Of a DNA stretch of 64,000 nucleotides, positions 48,891 to 61,930 are shown in pieces. Source of the stretch: Valencia hispanica (taxonomy: Eukaryota; Chordata; Actinopteri; Cyprinodontiformes; Valenciidae); the NCBI GenBank assembly GCA_963556495.2, contig OY747716.1, positions 31,271,318 through 31,335,317 of the forward strand, given 5' to 3'. How positions within the stretch are numbered: the first letter of the stretch is position 1; every line of letters starts with the position of its first letter. Below the pieces are notes generated by a model, which saw nothing but the letters and a program-made list of their open reading frames with translations, searched no databases and had not been told where the DNA came from. The translations under genes and the position numbers were made by a program.

Positions 48891-49440
48891 GGGGGGGTAT
48901 TATGCAAAATGGACTTTCTGAAGCTTAATATCCTAAAAACCTGTCTTTCCCTCATTAAAAACATGCCTGAAGTTTTGCTCTGACCCATTCACTCATGTTA
49001 GAGTAATCTTTGAGTCTCTGCTGGTAGTTCTCGGGGTTGCTGAAACGCCTGCTCCCACCTATCCCCGCCTTTTCCACCCATCTCCTCCTCCGACGTACTC
49101 AGCCAAGAGCCTCGCCCCTGCAGAGCTCCCCTACACCTCACAACTCCGGCTGAGTCCCAGGTGCAGTAATTATAACACACCAGCTGCAGCTGAGCGTCTT
49201 TTGCAGGATTTATTTTTTGCTGCTCTTTTGGTCCACATTTTTTCAAGCAAAAGATGTCAAGTGGCGTAAATGCTTATTTGGGTGCCAAGGAAACATGCCT
49301 CTTTTTAAGTTTCCACAGGATGACACGGTTCGTAAGAAGTGGTTTGACTTCGTGTTTTGTAACCACCCGAGGCCAAAAAAGATGTGCTATGTACTTATGT
49401 GAACAACATCAGAGTTCGACTCCGTGCATGCTGCAATGAA
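48891..49440 (+). mobile_element. THAP-domain DNA transposon, 5' part
   Basis: A GGGGGGGTATTATGC terminus-like start is followed about 330 bases later by the N-terminus of a THAP zinc-finger protein: CLFGCQGNMPLFKFPQDD, then VRKKWFDF (49217-49400). The C-x3-C, LFKFP and W spacing fit THAP. A later Cys and His pair is unclear because of a frameshift and the TGA at 49400. THAP domains occur in several fish transposon groups (P, Kolobok, ISL2EU). I cannot say which. Confidence 0.55.
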
Positions 49441-49499
49441 GCACGGTATGTGACGAACTGAAGGGGGAGTGTCAGAAAGAGTAGGAGGGTCTTAGGGAG

Positions 49500-52400
49500 G
49501 CACAGCAAAAAATCAAGGCGTCCAATATGGAAGTGAATTTCTTTAAGGTGGATTTGGATATATGACGGACTTTTAAAAGACTTACAGTGACAATTTTATT
49601 GGAGTGTGCTATAGAAGGGTAATATGTGCCTGGAAGAAGTCGTTTCGGCCAACGGTGGCAAAACCCATTTCTAAATTTAGGGCAGTTTTTAGGTTGGGGC
49701 TTTGTGTATTCAAGCTTTTGTTTGTAGGATATTAACATTACTTTGATGATCAGAAACATTTCAGAGTGACATAAAAGGAGATCTTATCAAAGATCTTATC
49801 TTTTCCATCTTGTCCAGTAATTGATAGAAGCCAACAGATGTGTGGCAGAGCTACCATGACTAAGCATAGTGTCAAGTGTCACATTTATGTCAGAGCTATT
49901 ACGAATACACAACACTGCATCTAACCAGTCTGTGGCAGAAGTCCAAAAGGAAATAGGGATGGGTTAATCAGGACCAGAACTGGGCAGGTCCTGATTACAC
50001 TCTAATGCGAGGTTAACCTTCTGGAGAACAAATGGCTGTTTCTAAACGTCTCTTCACTGTTAATGTAAGTTTAGGTAGAGGATAAGATTAGTGCTGAGGA
50101 AACATAAAGTCCCTTTAATGGGGGTCTTTGACATTCATGCTCCATAAATACTGCCTTGAGATCTACATTAGTCACAGTTCTCAAAATGACCACGACTCCA
50201 TTTTCTATCCTACCCTCAATCATGTTCTGACAGAGTGAGCAACTTGGATCACTTACTCAGCCCTGTCTCATCTAATATTGATTCACTTATGACTTTCCAT
50301 TAAAAGACTACCAAGACTCTAAGAGGAAACTTCATTAGAGTTTATATCACAGAAAACCGTAATCAAATTTAAAGGAGTTCCATTATCATCTTTGCTGAAT
50401 AAATTTTACTTCTACACAAGCTGAATATTGGGTCCACAGCACTGCAGCTTCATTGCTGTATCTGTTTGCTCCCAGTATAACAAAGCATTAATAACCTCTC
50501 TTTTGTGCTCAGATGATGAGATGGTTACTCACCCATATGCTTGACTGGACAAACCAATGTCCATCCGTGATGAAAATCGAAAATCTCTCATCCACTTAAA
50601 GTGTTCTCACATTATATTTTTACAGCTTCCGGTTTGTTAAGCCCACACACAGCAGCTAATGGTGCCGCCGTCATTTTTAGTCCTCAGAGAAAAGATCCAA
50701 CATTTCAGCTCCTGTCGTTCAAAGTAAATCTGGGAGATAAGACATCAAAGGCGTAAGGTCCACAGTTTATGGATTTATCATCTGCTATCAAGTCGGAGTG
50801 TGTAGACTGATTTGCTTTGCTGGGATGTAGTGTCTTCGTGCTTCTTGAACTTTTTCACCCTCTAAACAGTTTTACTGGGAATTTATATGACAGAGGCATG
50901 CAAAGTAGGTGAAGCTCAGTCAGATTGTATTGAGAACATCTATGAAGAGACATGTTCAAATCCTGCCACATATTCTAAGCTTGATTCTGATCTGGACCAT
51001 GCCAACTCACAATTATGCTATAGTATAAATAATTCCATTATGGCTGAATGGTTATGGTTGATATTCTTCTGCAAGGTAAATCTCCTCCCCCGTTTCTGGC
51101 CTTCTACAGCCTTTAACAGGTTTTCCTATTGCCCTTTATTTAGCTTCATCCACCATCTTACTATCAACTCTGACCAGCTTCCCTGCTGATAAAAAGCTTA
51201 TACAGCATGACGTTGCAATGCCACAATGATGACAGTGCATTCAGGTTGATGTGAAAATGTTTGTCTTCTTCACCCATGAATCATATGAGCCGAGCACCTT
51301 CTTTCACGTTTGCTGTGGAGGAAGGTGCTCAAAAGAGTTGTAAGACAATGTATAATACACTCTTTTGATGTTTCGTTTTGCATCCTTCAGCAGATTTTTT
51401 AACCGTCACCTATAAAAAAAACTTTACTATAAACTTGGTTTTATAATTAATGTAGTGTGATTAAAAGTTTCCCGCAAAGACATCCTTTTTGTGTGCTGAC
51501 AATCTAATCACGAACTGTTCCAACTGCACTATGAAGACTTAAGCTTCAGGATCTAATTATGCTTGGCCTTGTCTGCTTTGAGGCGCGGATAATATCACAA
51601 TGACTGAAAAACGTAATGTAAGTGAAGAAGGGATGTGTGGCAAACTGTGCCAAAATGTTCTTTTCCACGGTAGCATAAATATTCCTTCATGTGTTTGATG
51701 AATAATCACATATCTGAGCAGGACATATTCTACAGTTTCAAAACATAAAAATGTTTTCATCTTTAGCTGTTGTGACGGGAATATTTCGAAGTAATCAGAA
51801 TTAATTGATTAGTTACATTCTAGTAAAGGCATCTAGGGAATATGTCACATAGAGATCCTCAAAGTGCTTGGACAGATATCAGCAGGACACCATGTGAACT
51901 CATTCCTTATACTCTGTAGTGATTTAACCTACCAGACATCGAGGCTGAGTAGGAGAGACTAAAGAGGATAATATCTGATTACCACATTCCATATAATATT
52001 AGGAAGAGGAGGGGGAGGGTTGCGTTCAAGCAAGGCACCATTCTGGGTGCACGGTTTGTCTTGTAATCTGACGAATCTACCTATAAAAGATCTAAAACGC
52101 CCGTCTCATTTTTGTTTAAAGGAAGAAGCTATATTTTTCCACATCAGCTGTAAAAACAAATTTCAAAGTCAAATTTTTGGATAGGTGTAGTTCAATTTTA
52201 GTTTTGTCAAGGCACATAGTTCTTCTTGAAATAACTGAATATAGTTAATACAGAAATGAAAAGAAATGGCAAGGAAACTTCCAGAATTGCAGAGGAAAAA
52301 CAGGTATGGGCAGAGTCTAAATAAACAATTGAGTAGACAACAGTAGAATCCAGCAGGGAGTGACAAAAGGCCTTGAGCTTAAATATTGGGGAGTTGATTA

Positions 52401-53030
52401 TTGACTAGATGTATGTGGGTGACTACAAACCAGTGGCATCTGGGAGAGGAGGCAAATAGGCTGACAGGTTAAGGGAGAGGAAGAGAAGAGAGAAACTGAG
52501 GAGGAAATAAACAATAACCAACACCAGAACTAATCTGAGGAAATGCACAAAGGATATGAGAAAAAACTAAAACCTGAACACAAAGGAATGAACTGAAATA
52601 GTGAGACCTTGGCGGAACATAAAAGAACAATAAAATAATTAAAATAAAAATTCAGTTAAAACCAAAAAAAAACATGAATCATGACATTCACTTGGTGAGA
52701 GACCATAGACAGATCATTAGTCCAACACAAGACAACACAGCGACACACAGAACAAACAACCATGCACACCCACACACCTACACACACCTAAGGGCGATTT
52801 AGAGAGACTAATTAAAGTAATGTACTTATTTTTAGACTGTGCGAGGAAGCTGAGTCAATAAAGTTTTTTCTATTTTACACTTGTCCTGCCTGGCAGTGTG
52901 ATGCTCAGAATTGGTGTCTGAGTACCAAGTAGAAGCCTGACAGATTTACAATCATAAGTGGAGCACTACAGCTTTTGCTATACTACACTGCTTGATATTT
53001 ATGTGTAAGAAATCTTTTTTTGAAATTACT
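49500..53030. other. Non-coding DNA, no gene recognised
   Basis: AT-rich. A possible plus-strand exon at 50626-50720 (acceptor TATATTTTTACAG, donor GTAAAT, frame GLLSPHTAANGAAVIF) stands alone and is not called. A Tc1 family A fragment is listed separately. Confidence 0.35.
51062..51420 (-). mobile_element. Tc1/mariner family A fragment
   Basis: Contains TCAACTCTGACCAGCTTCCC, a shortened middle, and GAGCACCTTCTTTCACGTTTGC. Neither end is preserved. Confidence 0.6.
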
Positions 53031-53039
53031 GTGTTTTTT

Positions 53040-54385
53040 TTTTCAATGCGCCAGGGACACAGAGATGAAAAACAAGGGAGGGAGAGGGTAATCTAAAGAT
53101 ACAAGAAAAGAGGGGGAACAAAAAAAGACATGAAAAAATCACAGTCTCCATCTACACCCGCAGGACGGCAGGGAGAGGGAACAAAACAACGACAAAACAA
53201 ATCAAACATTGCAAACTGAGAACTACACAACCACAACCCACAAATAGGTATATGAATACAATAACAGCGTCACTGAAAAGCTCATGTTACGATTATTTCA
53301 AGATTTAGAGATGGTAACCTAAGCCTAAGAATGTATCTGTAAACATCAGAATCTCCACACCTGTGTGTGTGTATGAGCATGCTGGTACATATTAGGTTTC
53401 TCCATACGAGTGTTCAATAGCTTGTGTGTGGAGCCATTGATTCGCCTCCCACGAATCGACATAAGCAGACATAAAGGAGATCGGAGCCATAGAAACCCAA
53501 AGGACCCCCAGAGCACAGGACCCCCAGGCAGACCAACGCAGGGCTGACCGCACCCCCAAGAGAGGAGCAGAGGAGATCCCTGGGGGAACATCCAGCAGCT
53601 ACAATGCAGGAGCCCGGGGGTCCGCAGAGCCCACAGGCCCTGCCAGCAACCGACTATGCCAGGACAGATCCAGCCACAGGCCTGGAGGCCCGGGGCACGA
53701 GGGCTCCCTATCCCACAGCAGGGACCCGACCAGGGACCGGCCGATGAGGAACTAACTTTGTGTTCATAGAGACACCATCTAAGTTTCCCAGAAAGCAAAC
53801 TGAGGGAAAAGGTGGAATATTACATTTCAGACACTTTGATAAGTCCTCACATATCTGGCACCAGAAATTCTGTTTAGGTGGACAGAACCAAAGCGCATGA
53901 ATATAATTATTATATTGCCTGTGCATTGTAGGCAGGTATTAGACGTTGTAAAACCCATCCTGAACAGCCATTGACCTGTGTAGTGTACTCCATGAATGAT
54001 TTTGTATTGTATGTTGGGACTTTTAGTTATTTTAAAGGTTCTTAAGCTTATCTGTGACCAGAAGTTTTAGTCCAAGATGACTGATAGATCCACCTCCCAT
54101 TTTGAAATAGGAAGGGCTGTTGATTCATCTAATATAGATAATGTCCTGTATATTTTAGACAGCAATTTGGGGGAGTTGAGATTGAAAAAATCCAAAACTC
54201 TTGCTAGCATTTGTAACTCAACTGTATTGAGCCTAAATTTACATTTTATGATAGATTTAATTTGTTGATATTCTAAAAAGTTATTCTTGTCAATCCCATA
54301 TTGTGTAATTAATGTATTAAATGTGATCAAATCTGTTCCTTCAAATATATGTTCCAGGTATTCACTTGGTTTCTTGAACATCAGT
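53040..54385 (-). mobile_element. L1-like LINE, ORF2 C-terminus and 3' region
   Basis: Minus-strand frames at 54067-54381 and 53708-53926 read as the post-RT part of an L1-clade ORF2: the segment around WEVDLSVIL, then a Cys-containing CTGNIIYIHALWFC-like knuckle. They are connected with a frame change. Downstream (53440-53760) is a GC-rich stretch, then A-rich sequence to about 53040, fitting a 3' UTR. No intact frame remains. Confidence 0.65.
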
Positions 54386-55032
54386 AAAATCCATTACTTC
54401 CCAACATTTCGGATAAAATAGCAATCATTTTCAAAATAAAACAGACCTTTAAGATATATACTTTTGACCAGTGAATTTCCAAGAAACAACATGCAGTCCT
54501 CTTGTCCAAATACTGAAAAACCCAAGTTGGTAACAGTGGAATGCCAAAATCAAAGTTTGGCTACAAAAATGGCATTGGTCAAATCAGTCGGTGACATCTT
54601 GGCTACATACAGTCTACACAATATTTGGCATACAGTAGGCTACACGTAACACTGATGCACTAACGACATCCCTTTTAAAAGCAAAACTTTAATTCTATTG
54701 GCTAAAAAAATTTTGCGGTTAGTGTAAAATGAATAGGGGTCAGTGGGAGGAAGGGGGGACTTTGGAAGAACAACAAATGTTGTGGAGCACTAGCCTTTTA
54801 TCATAGTATTGAACCACACTATAATTTTTAAGATTTGTAAAACTTTGATACATACATATATTCTCCGGACTGCAGCTTTAAAGGTTGTGGCTCATTGTTT
54901 GAAGAAGTTCTGTTTAGGTGCCTTTTAGTCAATCAGCTCCACCCTGAACTATGATTCTACATCATTTGTATAGAAATCAATTTTTTATATATTATAAATC
55001 AGTTTGCTCATTATTTTCTAAATGTATGGATA

Positions 55033-55435
55033 TTTTGTGGGTGACCGTGCCTCAAGTGGTAGGAGTTTGTCAGTTTGAACCCACACTCCTTCCATCTCAG
55101 TTGTTGTGTCGTTGGGCAAGGCACTTCACCCACCTTGCACTGGAGGTGGTTAGAGGGCTGCCTGTGACACGTGTATGGCTGCCTCACCTCTGTCAGTGTA
55201 CCCCAGGGCAGCTGTGGCTACAATGTAGCTTACCACCATCAGCGTGTGAATGCATGACTCTGACCTAGTTTACGCTTATTAGGTTTCTCATTTGTAAGTC
55301 ACTTTGAATATAAACGTCTGCTTAATGAATAAATAAATGTAATGTGATGTGTGAATGAATGGGTGAATGTAGTGTAAAGTGCTATGTGGTCCTCTGACTC
55401 AAAAAGCGCTGTACAAATGCAGGCCATTTACTATT
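55033..55435 (+). mobile_element. SINE-like retroelement with a second tail inside
   Basis: GTCGTTGGGCAAGGCACTTC, CCCCAGGGCAGCTGTGGCTA and the ending AAAAAGCGCTGTACAAATGC belong to one widespread fish retroelement. Its middle is interrupted at about 55255-55345 by TTGTAAGTCACTTTG..AAACGTCTGCTTAATGAATAA, the tail of a different SINE family, ending in an ATGTAATGTGATG repeat. Confidence 0.65.
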
Positions 55436-56219
55436 TGTTTGTTTTGGTTACCATTTCCTGTAAATAGCAACATCAGCACTGATTTTCAGACATCTTCAAA
55501 ATGTACTTTCTCTTGCTGGTTGTTCTGGCAAACTAAGATACCTTTCAAAATAATTTAAAAATCTCAACATTTTATTTACTCTGTTTAAGTTATGTATTTG
55601 GTCAAATTACTTGGTTTGGACTCAAAATCAAAAGTTTAGGACTTCAACTTGACTCAAGACTTGCATCCCTTGACTTTGGACTCAACTCTGGACATTCATG
55701 CTTTTAGGGACCTGACTCGAGACTTGGGTGGAAAAACTTGAGACCTACTTGCGACTTGCAATACAATGACCTGGTCCCGCCTCTGGTGGTGCTGATATGA
55801 CATCAAAGATCTTAGTCAAGTATCGTAAGCAGAATAAAGCAATTATACATCAATTACTGAATTTAAAAAAGGAGCTAATTCTTTTAAATTAGCCTGAATT
55901 AAACTAACTTTTTTTGAGTAAATGCACTTAAAAATGGTCAGAAATGATCTGATTACTTTTTGAACATACACAACCTGTATCTACCTAAATAAACATTGTT
56001 CAAAGTGTTAAAATAAGGCTATTCATACTTTCAAAAGGTCTATTTTTTCATCGTCTCAAATTCGAAATGAATATGAAATTTTTGCTACAAGCTTCCTTTA
56101 AAACACTGTTATTCTACAATTCAGATACAATTGCTTGATCAGGCTCACCCTCTCAATTACCTAACAGATAGAAAACGACCCACCCACAGCATATTTATTC
56201 ATTTAGACATTGGAAAGAC

Positions 56220-57190
56220 ACCATGCTGGAGTTTTGAAATCAGAATAGTGAGGAGAATAGATTTAAGTGACTAAAAAATGGCCTAGTTGTTGGAACCAAA
56301 CTTGCTGGTCTGAGTGATTTCAGAAACAAGTGATTTTTATGCACAACCATCTCTCAGGTTTACAGAGTGTGATTCATAAAAGAGGAAATATCTGGTGAGA
56401 AGCAGCTATGTTTAATAAATGCTTTGCTGATGTCAGAGGTCAGAGGAAAATGGGCAGACTGGTTTAAAAACATAGAAAGACAACTGCGTCTCAGCTAAAC
56501 ACTTATTCCTTGCAAGGTAGTCAGAATACCTTCTCCAAAAACACAATACATCTAAAAGCAATTGGAGTACTGCAATAGAAAGTGGTACCGACTGCCATCC
56601 CTGTAAGATAAGAACAGGAAACTGAGGCCACACTTCACACAAGGAAAGGAAAATGTTGCCTGGTCCAATGACACTCAATTTTGGCTCCAAAATGTAAATG
56701 GCAGGGTCAAAATATGAAAGCATGGGTATATCCTGTCTTGTATCAACAGTTCACGCTGCTGATGGTGATATAATACTGTGGAAGATATTTTCTTGCCACA
56801 CTTTGCGCTCCCATGAATCAAATAAACTCTGTAGCCTAGTGTTGTTGCTGACCATGTGTTTCCCTTTATGACCACAGTGAACCTATCTTCTAAAGGCTAC
56901 GTCCAGCAGGGTAATGCACCATCTCAAAGCAATTTCTTGATCACAACAATTAATTCACTGTACTCTGTTTGCCTCCACAATCAGTGGCTTCAATTCAGCA
57001 GAGCACCATTGGGATAGTGTGTGGGAACAAGAGATTCTCACCATGACGTACAAGTGACAAATCTGCAGCAACTTTGTAATGCCATCATGTCAATATGGAC
57101 CAGGAATGTTTCTTACACCTTGTTGAAACCATGCTATGAAGGATTTGGGTCACCCTGAAGACAAGAAGGGAGTCCATAGTCTGGCTGGCA
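56220..57190 (+). mobile_element. Tc1/mariner family C transposase remnant
   Basis: Matches the transposase of a common fish Tc1-type element along its length: CTTGCTGGTCTGAGTGATTTC, GCACAACCATCTCTCAGGTTTAC, AACAGGAAACTGAGGC, GACCACAGTGAACC and CTGCAGCAACTTTG. Stops and deletions are frequent. Its 3' terminal repeat is not at the expected place. A reversed partial copy of the same family lies at 61655-61930. Confidence 0.75.
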
Positions 57191-57807
57191 ATGTGCACAT
57201 CAAATTCCTGTAGTCTGGGGCGCCGTAAAGAGGGGGTTAACAATGACGATTCTCGGGGCCCATGACTGAGAGGGGGCCCAGAGAATCCCCCAATAAAATT
57301 GTGGTGCTAAAAAAAACAATTTGATAGTAAAACTTATTTACTTTAAATTATTTTATTTGCTGTTTCCTGGTGTCTAAAAATGTATTTGTTTAGGAAGCAC
57401 AAACGTCCGTGGGCCCCTCTCCCCCTCTCGATTATCATAAAATGGTTCAGTCCGCCCAAATTGTATCCAGGCAACACAAACCGCTTCACTTCACTTAGTC
57501 CCATAGCGGTGACGGAAGAGGAAGTCAAAATGCCTCCAAAATCTGGAAGTCAAAAAACGCAAAGAGAAAAAGTAAGAGAAGTGAAAGAGGCAAAGGGTCG
57601 ACAGTATGTTACCCAATATTTCACAAGAAAAGGTGGATTTGTAAATAGGCCTAAATTGTTAGTGGACCACGCAGGTAGCGAACTTGTAATATTAGGCTAA
57701 GGTGGTCAAGATAACTTAGCTAAATTTCTCCCCATGTTGGCTCAAGAACCCCCAGATTTTTCCTTTTCTCTGTTTTAGGTCACTGATCAATGCAGTCAAA
57801 CATGTAA

Positions 57808-57942
57808 GGGATAATGCCCGACGAGGCGTCCATTAACAGAAATTAATGGACTATGCGGAGGCGTGAACGGTTTGCGGAGGACAGTTGCTTCTGCAAAGTC
57901 CATTAATTTCTGTTAATGGACACCTCGAAGGGCATTATCCCG
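57808..57942. mobile_element. Foldback element, 45-bp inverted repeats
   Basis: 57808-57852 and 57897-57942 are inverted copies with about three mismatches in 45 bases, around a 44-base loop. The arms contain GGGATAATGCCC and TCCATTAACAGAAATTAATG. It lies in the hAT interior. Confidence 0.75.
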
Positions 57943-58373
57943 CTTATACCATGGTCACTTATGAAAGTATTTAATCAATTAATAATACTTTAATGTGTTT
58001 TAGAGTTAAAATCGTGAGGGTTTTTATAAGTCGAGCGCACTATTTAATATCTCCCGTATACAGGCATTCCCAAGCAACGTGGCCACAGCAACCTGACCTG
58101 TGTAGCTTCTCCTTTTTCTTTTCATATTCTCTTTTTCTTCTGCTGCATCCCAGTCTTCAAAGTTGTCAAACTCACAAAACAACTTAAAATAAATGATAAA
58201 ATCACTCATGTTTTGTCAGTCTTGCTGTCGCGATGAGTCATCTGTGAAATAACGTAGAGTCTCCATTGCCATGATTACCATCTAGCGTTTGAGCCAGGGC
58301 AATAATTTAGAACTGTCATCAGGCAATTTCCAGCCAATCAGAATCAAGTATTCACCCAGACCGTGGTATAAGC
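57942..58373. mobile_element. MITE-like element, GCTTATACCA termini
   Basis: Inverted termini GCTTATACCATGGTC and its partner GACCGTGGTATAAGC bound 432 bases adjoining the foldback element. A 61-codon minus-strand ORF (58024-58209, start MSDFIIYFKLFCEFDNFEDW) is in it, acidic then basic, unrecognised. It may form one composite element with 57808-57942. Confidence 0.5.
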
Positions 58374-59564
58374 TGTTATAGACTATCAGTTGGCCTTGCC
58401 TCTATCAAAATGATGTCTCGATCGTTCTGAACAATCAAATGCAATGCACTTAAAAGTGCATGATAAGCTAACTCAATTTCCTCTCCATGTTAGGTCAAGA
58501 AAACGCTGGAAAAAATAACAATACACATTTTTAGTTAAATGTTCAATGCAGTCAAACGCACTTTGTCAAAATTGTGCCTCGTCCTGAACAGAGTCAACCG
58601 AACCAGCAGCAGCAACTGGTCCAGCTGTCTCCCAACCCCTAACTCCAGCATCCCCTGAATCAGCCCCTGCGCTCCCACGTGAAGAAGAAGGTGAGAGGCT
58701 ATTTGTATTGGTTTAATGGAAACACATTAGTGTCTGAGAGAATTGCTGATATTGTGAAAGAGTTTTAGGCGGTTCTAAAAGTTGGGCAGATTAGTGAGGA
58801 CAAAATCTCTTCTGTGTGCCAACCACTGATCACTAAGTATTCCAGTTATCTAACGGTGTGGTTTGGTGTGAACACCCAGTAACTCCTGAAAATCAAGTAA
58901 GACACCTAAACCGGGTATATGCTTCCAACTTCCCCCCTAACTTGTCACCTCTTGAACTCCTAAATGCTATTTGTAAGCTGCAGCTTCAAAGCATCTTTGG
59001 AGAGGTGTGCATTGCTTTGCGTTTATTTAGCACACTGCCAGTGACTGTTGCTGGTGGGGAGAGGACATTCAGCAAATTAAAACTGATTAAAAAACTACTT
59101 GAGGTCTACAATGTCTCAAGAAAGGCTTTGCAGTCTTGCTATGGTTTCCATTGAGAGCGAATTGGCTAGAGAGCTCAACTTCAAAGATTTGATTAATGAT
59201 TTTGCAGCTGAAAAGGTCGTTGGACTTTTATTTAGAAATGTTGAGCAAGGACAAGATTAGAAATGATGTGGAAAGAGTAACTCAGACTCAGCTATGTTAT
59301 ACCTTGGCCATTCTTTGATATAGTATGTTATGCAAGTTCTGCTTTATTATTGGAAATTTTATATGGCCATTTTGTTTTATGGTGGTGTTTTCTTGCTTAT
59401 ATTTTTTTTTCACCACAGATTTTAATTCCTGTTTTTCAATTTAAGAGTTTTTTTTATTTTATTTCAGTATCAGTGTTAAAGCAAATAAATATAAATACAT
59501 TTCATTGTATTAAGAGTGCCAAATGTTTCCGTTACATTTCAACTGTCATGTTAAAAGTATTAGG

Positions 59565-59760
59565 TTAGATTAGATTAACTTTATTATCATTGCCAGTGTA
59601 CAGTACAAATGTGTACGGTACATACATACAAATATAAATATCTGTGAATACACTATATGACACATGTACAGCTATGCACAGTATATACGTTATACAGTAC
59701 TGAAGTAGTGCAGTATTACAGAGGACAAATTACAGGTTTGGACATGGGATGGAGTTCAAC
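59565..59760 (-). mobile_element. LINE 3' tail in the hAT element
   Basis: TTAGATTAGATTAACTTTATTATC is the start of a common fish LINE tail in reverse orientation (TTAGA repeat at the 3' end), followed by about 150 bases of degenerate tail sequence. It lies between the transposase end and the right hAT terminus. Confidence 0.55.
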
Positions 59761-59916
59761 TGTCTGATTGACTGAAATATATGAGAATGATAGTCAAAGT
59801 ACGATAAAACCGCATGATTTTATGTCAATTAATATGAAAGTCTCAGTTGTGTTGGGGGCCCTGCCAAGATTCTTTTCATGGGGCCCAAAATCCTTAGCAG
59901 CACCCCTGCCTGTAGT

Positions 59917-61654
59917 TAATCCTCACACAAATCCAAACACAGCTTGCAATGCTGGATAAAAATCTTATTGATATTTATAACACCACTATAAAAGCTAAAG
60001 GATTATAAAAACACAAACTCGCTGGCATCATTCACTATTCCACATCTTAGAAGGACGGACATAGACATTTTCATTTGTTTCATTCTTAGTCAGAGGGAAC
60101 GAGAGCATCAAATCTAGAAAGTCTCAAACCACTTCAGCTCATTCATAATTTAAAACGCTCCATTTAGAACACATCTCTGCACTGGCCTATTTGGTATTCA
60201 TATAAGTATGAGACAACGTTTGATTTGAAGGCTCTGTAAATACACGGAAAGCAAAAGTGCCAAAAGCTTGCTCTCAGGGAGGAGCTATTCTCAGCGCAAT
60301 ATCTGTCAGTACCTTCTATCTGAAGGATGTTTGGCTTTGACCTCGACAGCTGGTTGAACGTTAACAGTGTGTACATCCAGACAGTGGAAATAGTGACCTA
60401 TATTACTGGAAATCACCCAATGTAGTTAAATAAAGGTCTAATATTTTAACTTTTGATCATGTAATTTGGCAAGTCCTTTGTGTTAGATGATGGCCGTTGG
60501 TTGTTATCTTGTTAAATATGAAACCTGGTAGGTAGGTTTCCTCGGCCTTATGCCTTAACAAAACCGAGATTCTATGCATTCATTTACCACTCACATGCAA
60601 TTCAATTTATTGTTTTGAACAGCTTAAACATCTTTTTTTGTTTGCTTTGTGTCAGTGACAAGTCTCCTTTCACCTTATACATTTTCTAAGCCAACCTGTC
60701 AGTGTACCAGGGATTGGAGTATCTCATCCTTCATTATTACGACAGAAATACTGTATACTGTAACTGCCTAATCCATTACAGGTAGCTGAGGTTTACGATG
60801 AGTGATAAATAAGCACCACATCTGTAACATTTGAGAGGGAGCCTACTGACGGGGAATTAAAAACCCACATGTAATCAATACAAAATATGCTCAGGGGCTG
60901 TCGCATTTTCCCAAATAGCCTGCAGAAGTAATCCACAATTCCATTTGTAGCTGAAAGCATCTCATTGGAATATAATGAGTTAGTGGGCTGCTGCTGCAGA
61001 TAAGGAATTACCGCCTGTGTTTAATTTTAGCAGCTGCTGAAGTATTTGAAAGCAAAAAATAAGCTTCAGGTGGCATGAATGGAAATACTTCAAATTTTAG
61101 CCTAGTACAAAGTCTCACTGTTATTTTCAATGGTAAATTACTGGGATCATAAAAGCAGTCACACTCTTATATTTATCCCTATCACTCTAAGAAGTGTTGT
61201 TTGTATTAATTATTCCAACAGCTCATAGCCAAGGCAGAAATAGAGGCCACTTTTTTTCTGGGAAGGAACAGTTGTGGGACTGAAAATGCCAAACTGGTAT
61301 TTGCATATTTATTTATCATACAAACCTTATGAGCAGGACTGTAACACAAAACAAGAGAAAAAGGGCTCAACTGAAATAGACAGATAAAATTTATAGAAGA
61401 TGAAAAAACATACATCCACCCGTCTGCCAGTTCATGCATAAATCTTTATTTTGAACTTTGGGATTCAAAGGTAACAGGTCCAGGAGGGACACCCAGACAC
61501 TTTTTTTCCGTGGGGACATTCCAGTTTATTCTGGTGGATCCAAAGGTTTTCCCTGGGAACAGATTATGTACAGGCCTCCCAGAATTTTCTTTGTATCCCC
61601 TGTGAGCACATCCTACTGTCATGCACCCTTATTGGGGTTCTTTTCTCCTATATT
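59917..61654. other. Non-coding DNA, nothing recognised
   Basis: No exon set, RNA gene or transposon that I can name. Confidence 0.35.
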
Positions 61655-61930
61655 GGCTAATGTTCAGTCACCTGCCACTTTATAAGGTACAACTTGTTCA
61701 TAGTGGATTGGACCTCTTTTTGTCTTCGGAACTGAATTTATCCTTTTTGACTTGTATTCAGCAAGGATTTTGAAATATTTTAGTCCATATTGCCTGGATG
61801 GCATCACTGAGTTGCTGCAAAGTTGTTGGCTACACATCCGTGAGAAGAATCTCCTGTTGCTCTACATCTCAAATGTGCTCTGTTGGATAGAGATCTGGTG
61901 GCTGAGGAGGACACTGGATAACAGTGATCT
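61655..61930 (-). mobile_element. Tc1/mariner family C, 3' part, reversed
   Basis: CACCTGCCACTTTATAAGGTAC is the terminal repeat of family C, followed by reversed transposase sequence (AGTTGCTGCAAAGTTGTTGG, CACATCC, GGTGCTC-like). Sequence identity fades after about 61930. Confidence 0.7.

Larger units (their letters stand above)
57215..59908 (+). mobile_element. hAT-family DNA transposon with 8-bp TSD
   Basis: Termini CTGGGGCGCC...CACCCCTG (inverted: CAGGGGTGCTGC) and identical 8-base flanks CCTGTAGT at 57207-57214 and 59909-59916, as expected for hAT. Remains of a ZMYM1-like hAT transposase lie on the plus strand. The N-terminus starts MPPKSGSQKTQREK at 57531. The C-terminal dimerisation region is at about 58860-59260, with LPVTVAGGERTFSKLKLIK, then, after a frameshift, a frame ending NVEQGQD at 59260. 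The catalytic middle is absent. It contains later insertions at 57808-58373 and 59565-59760. Confidence 0.85.

Noticed and set aside
50626..50720. Possible plus-strand exon with acceptor and GTAAAT donor
   Set aside because: An isolated 95-base frame without partner exons; such matches are expected by chance in DNA of this length.
53346..53798. 150-codon minus-strand ORF rich in Gly, Pro, Trp and Cys
   Set aside because: It lies in the GC-rich 3' region of the L1-like element and runs into a GT microsatellite. The composition reflects base bias rather than a protein.
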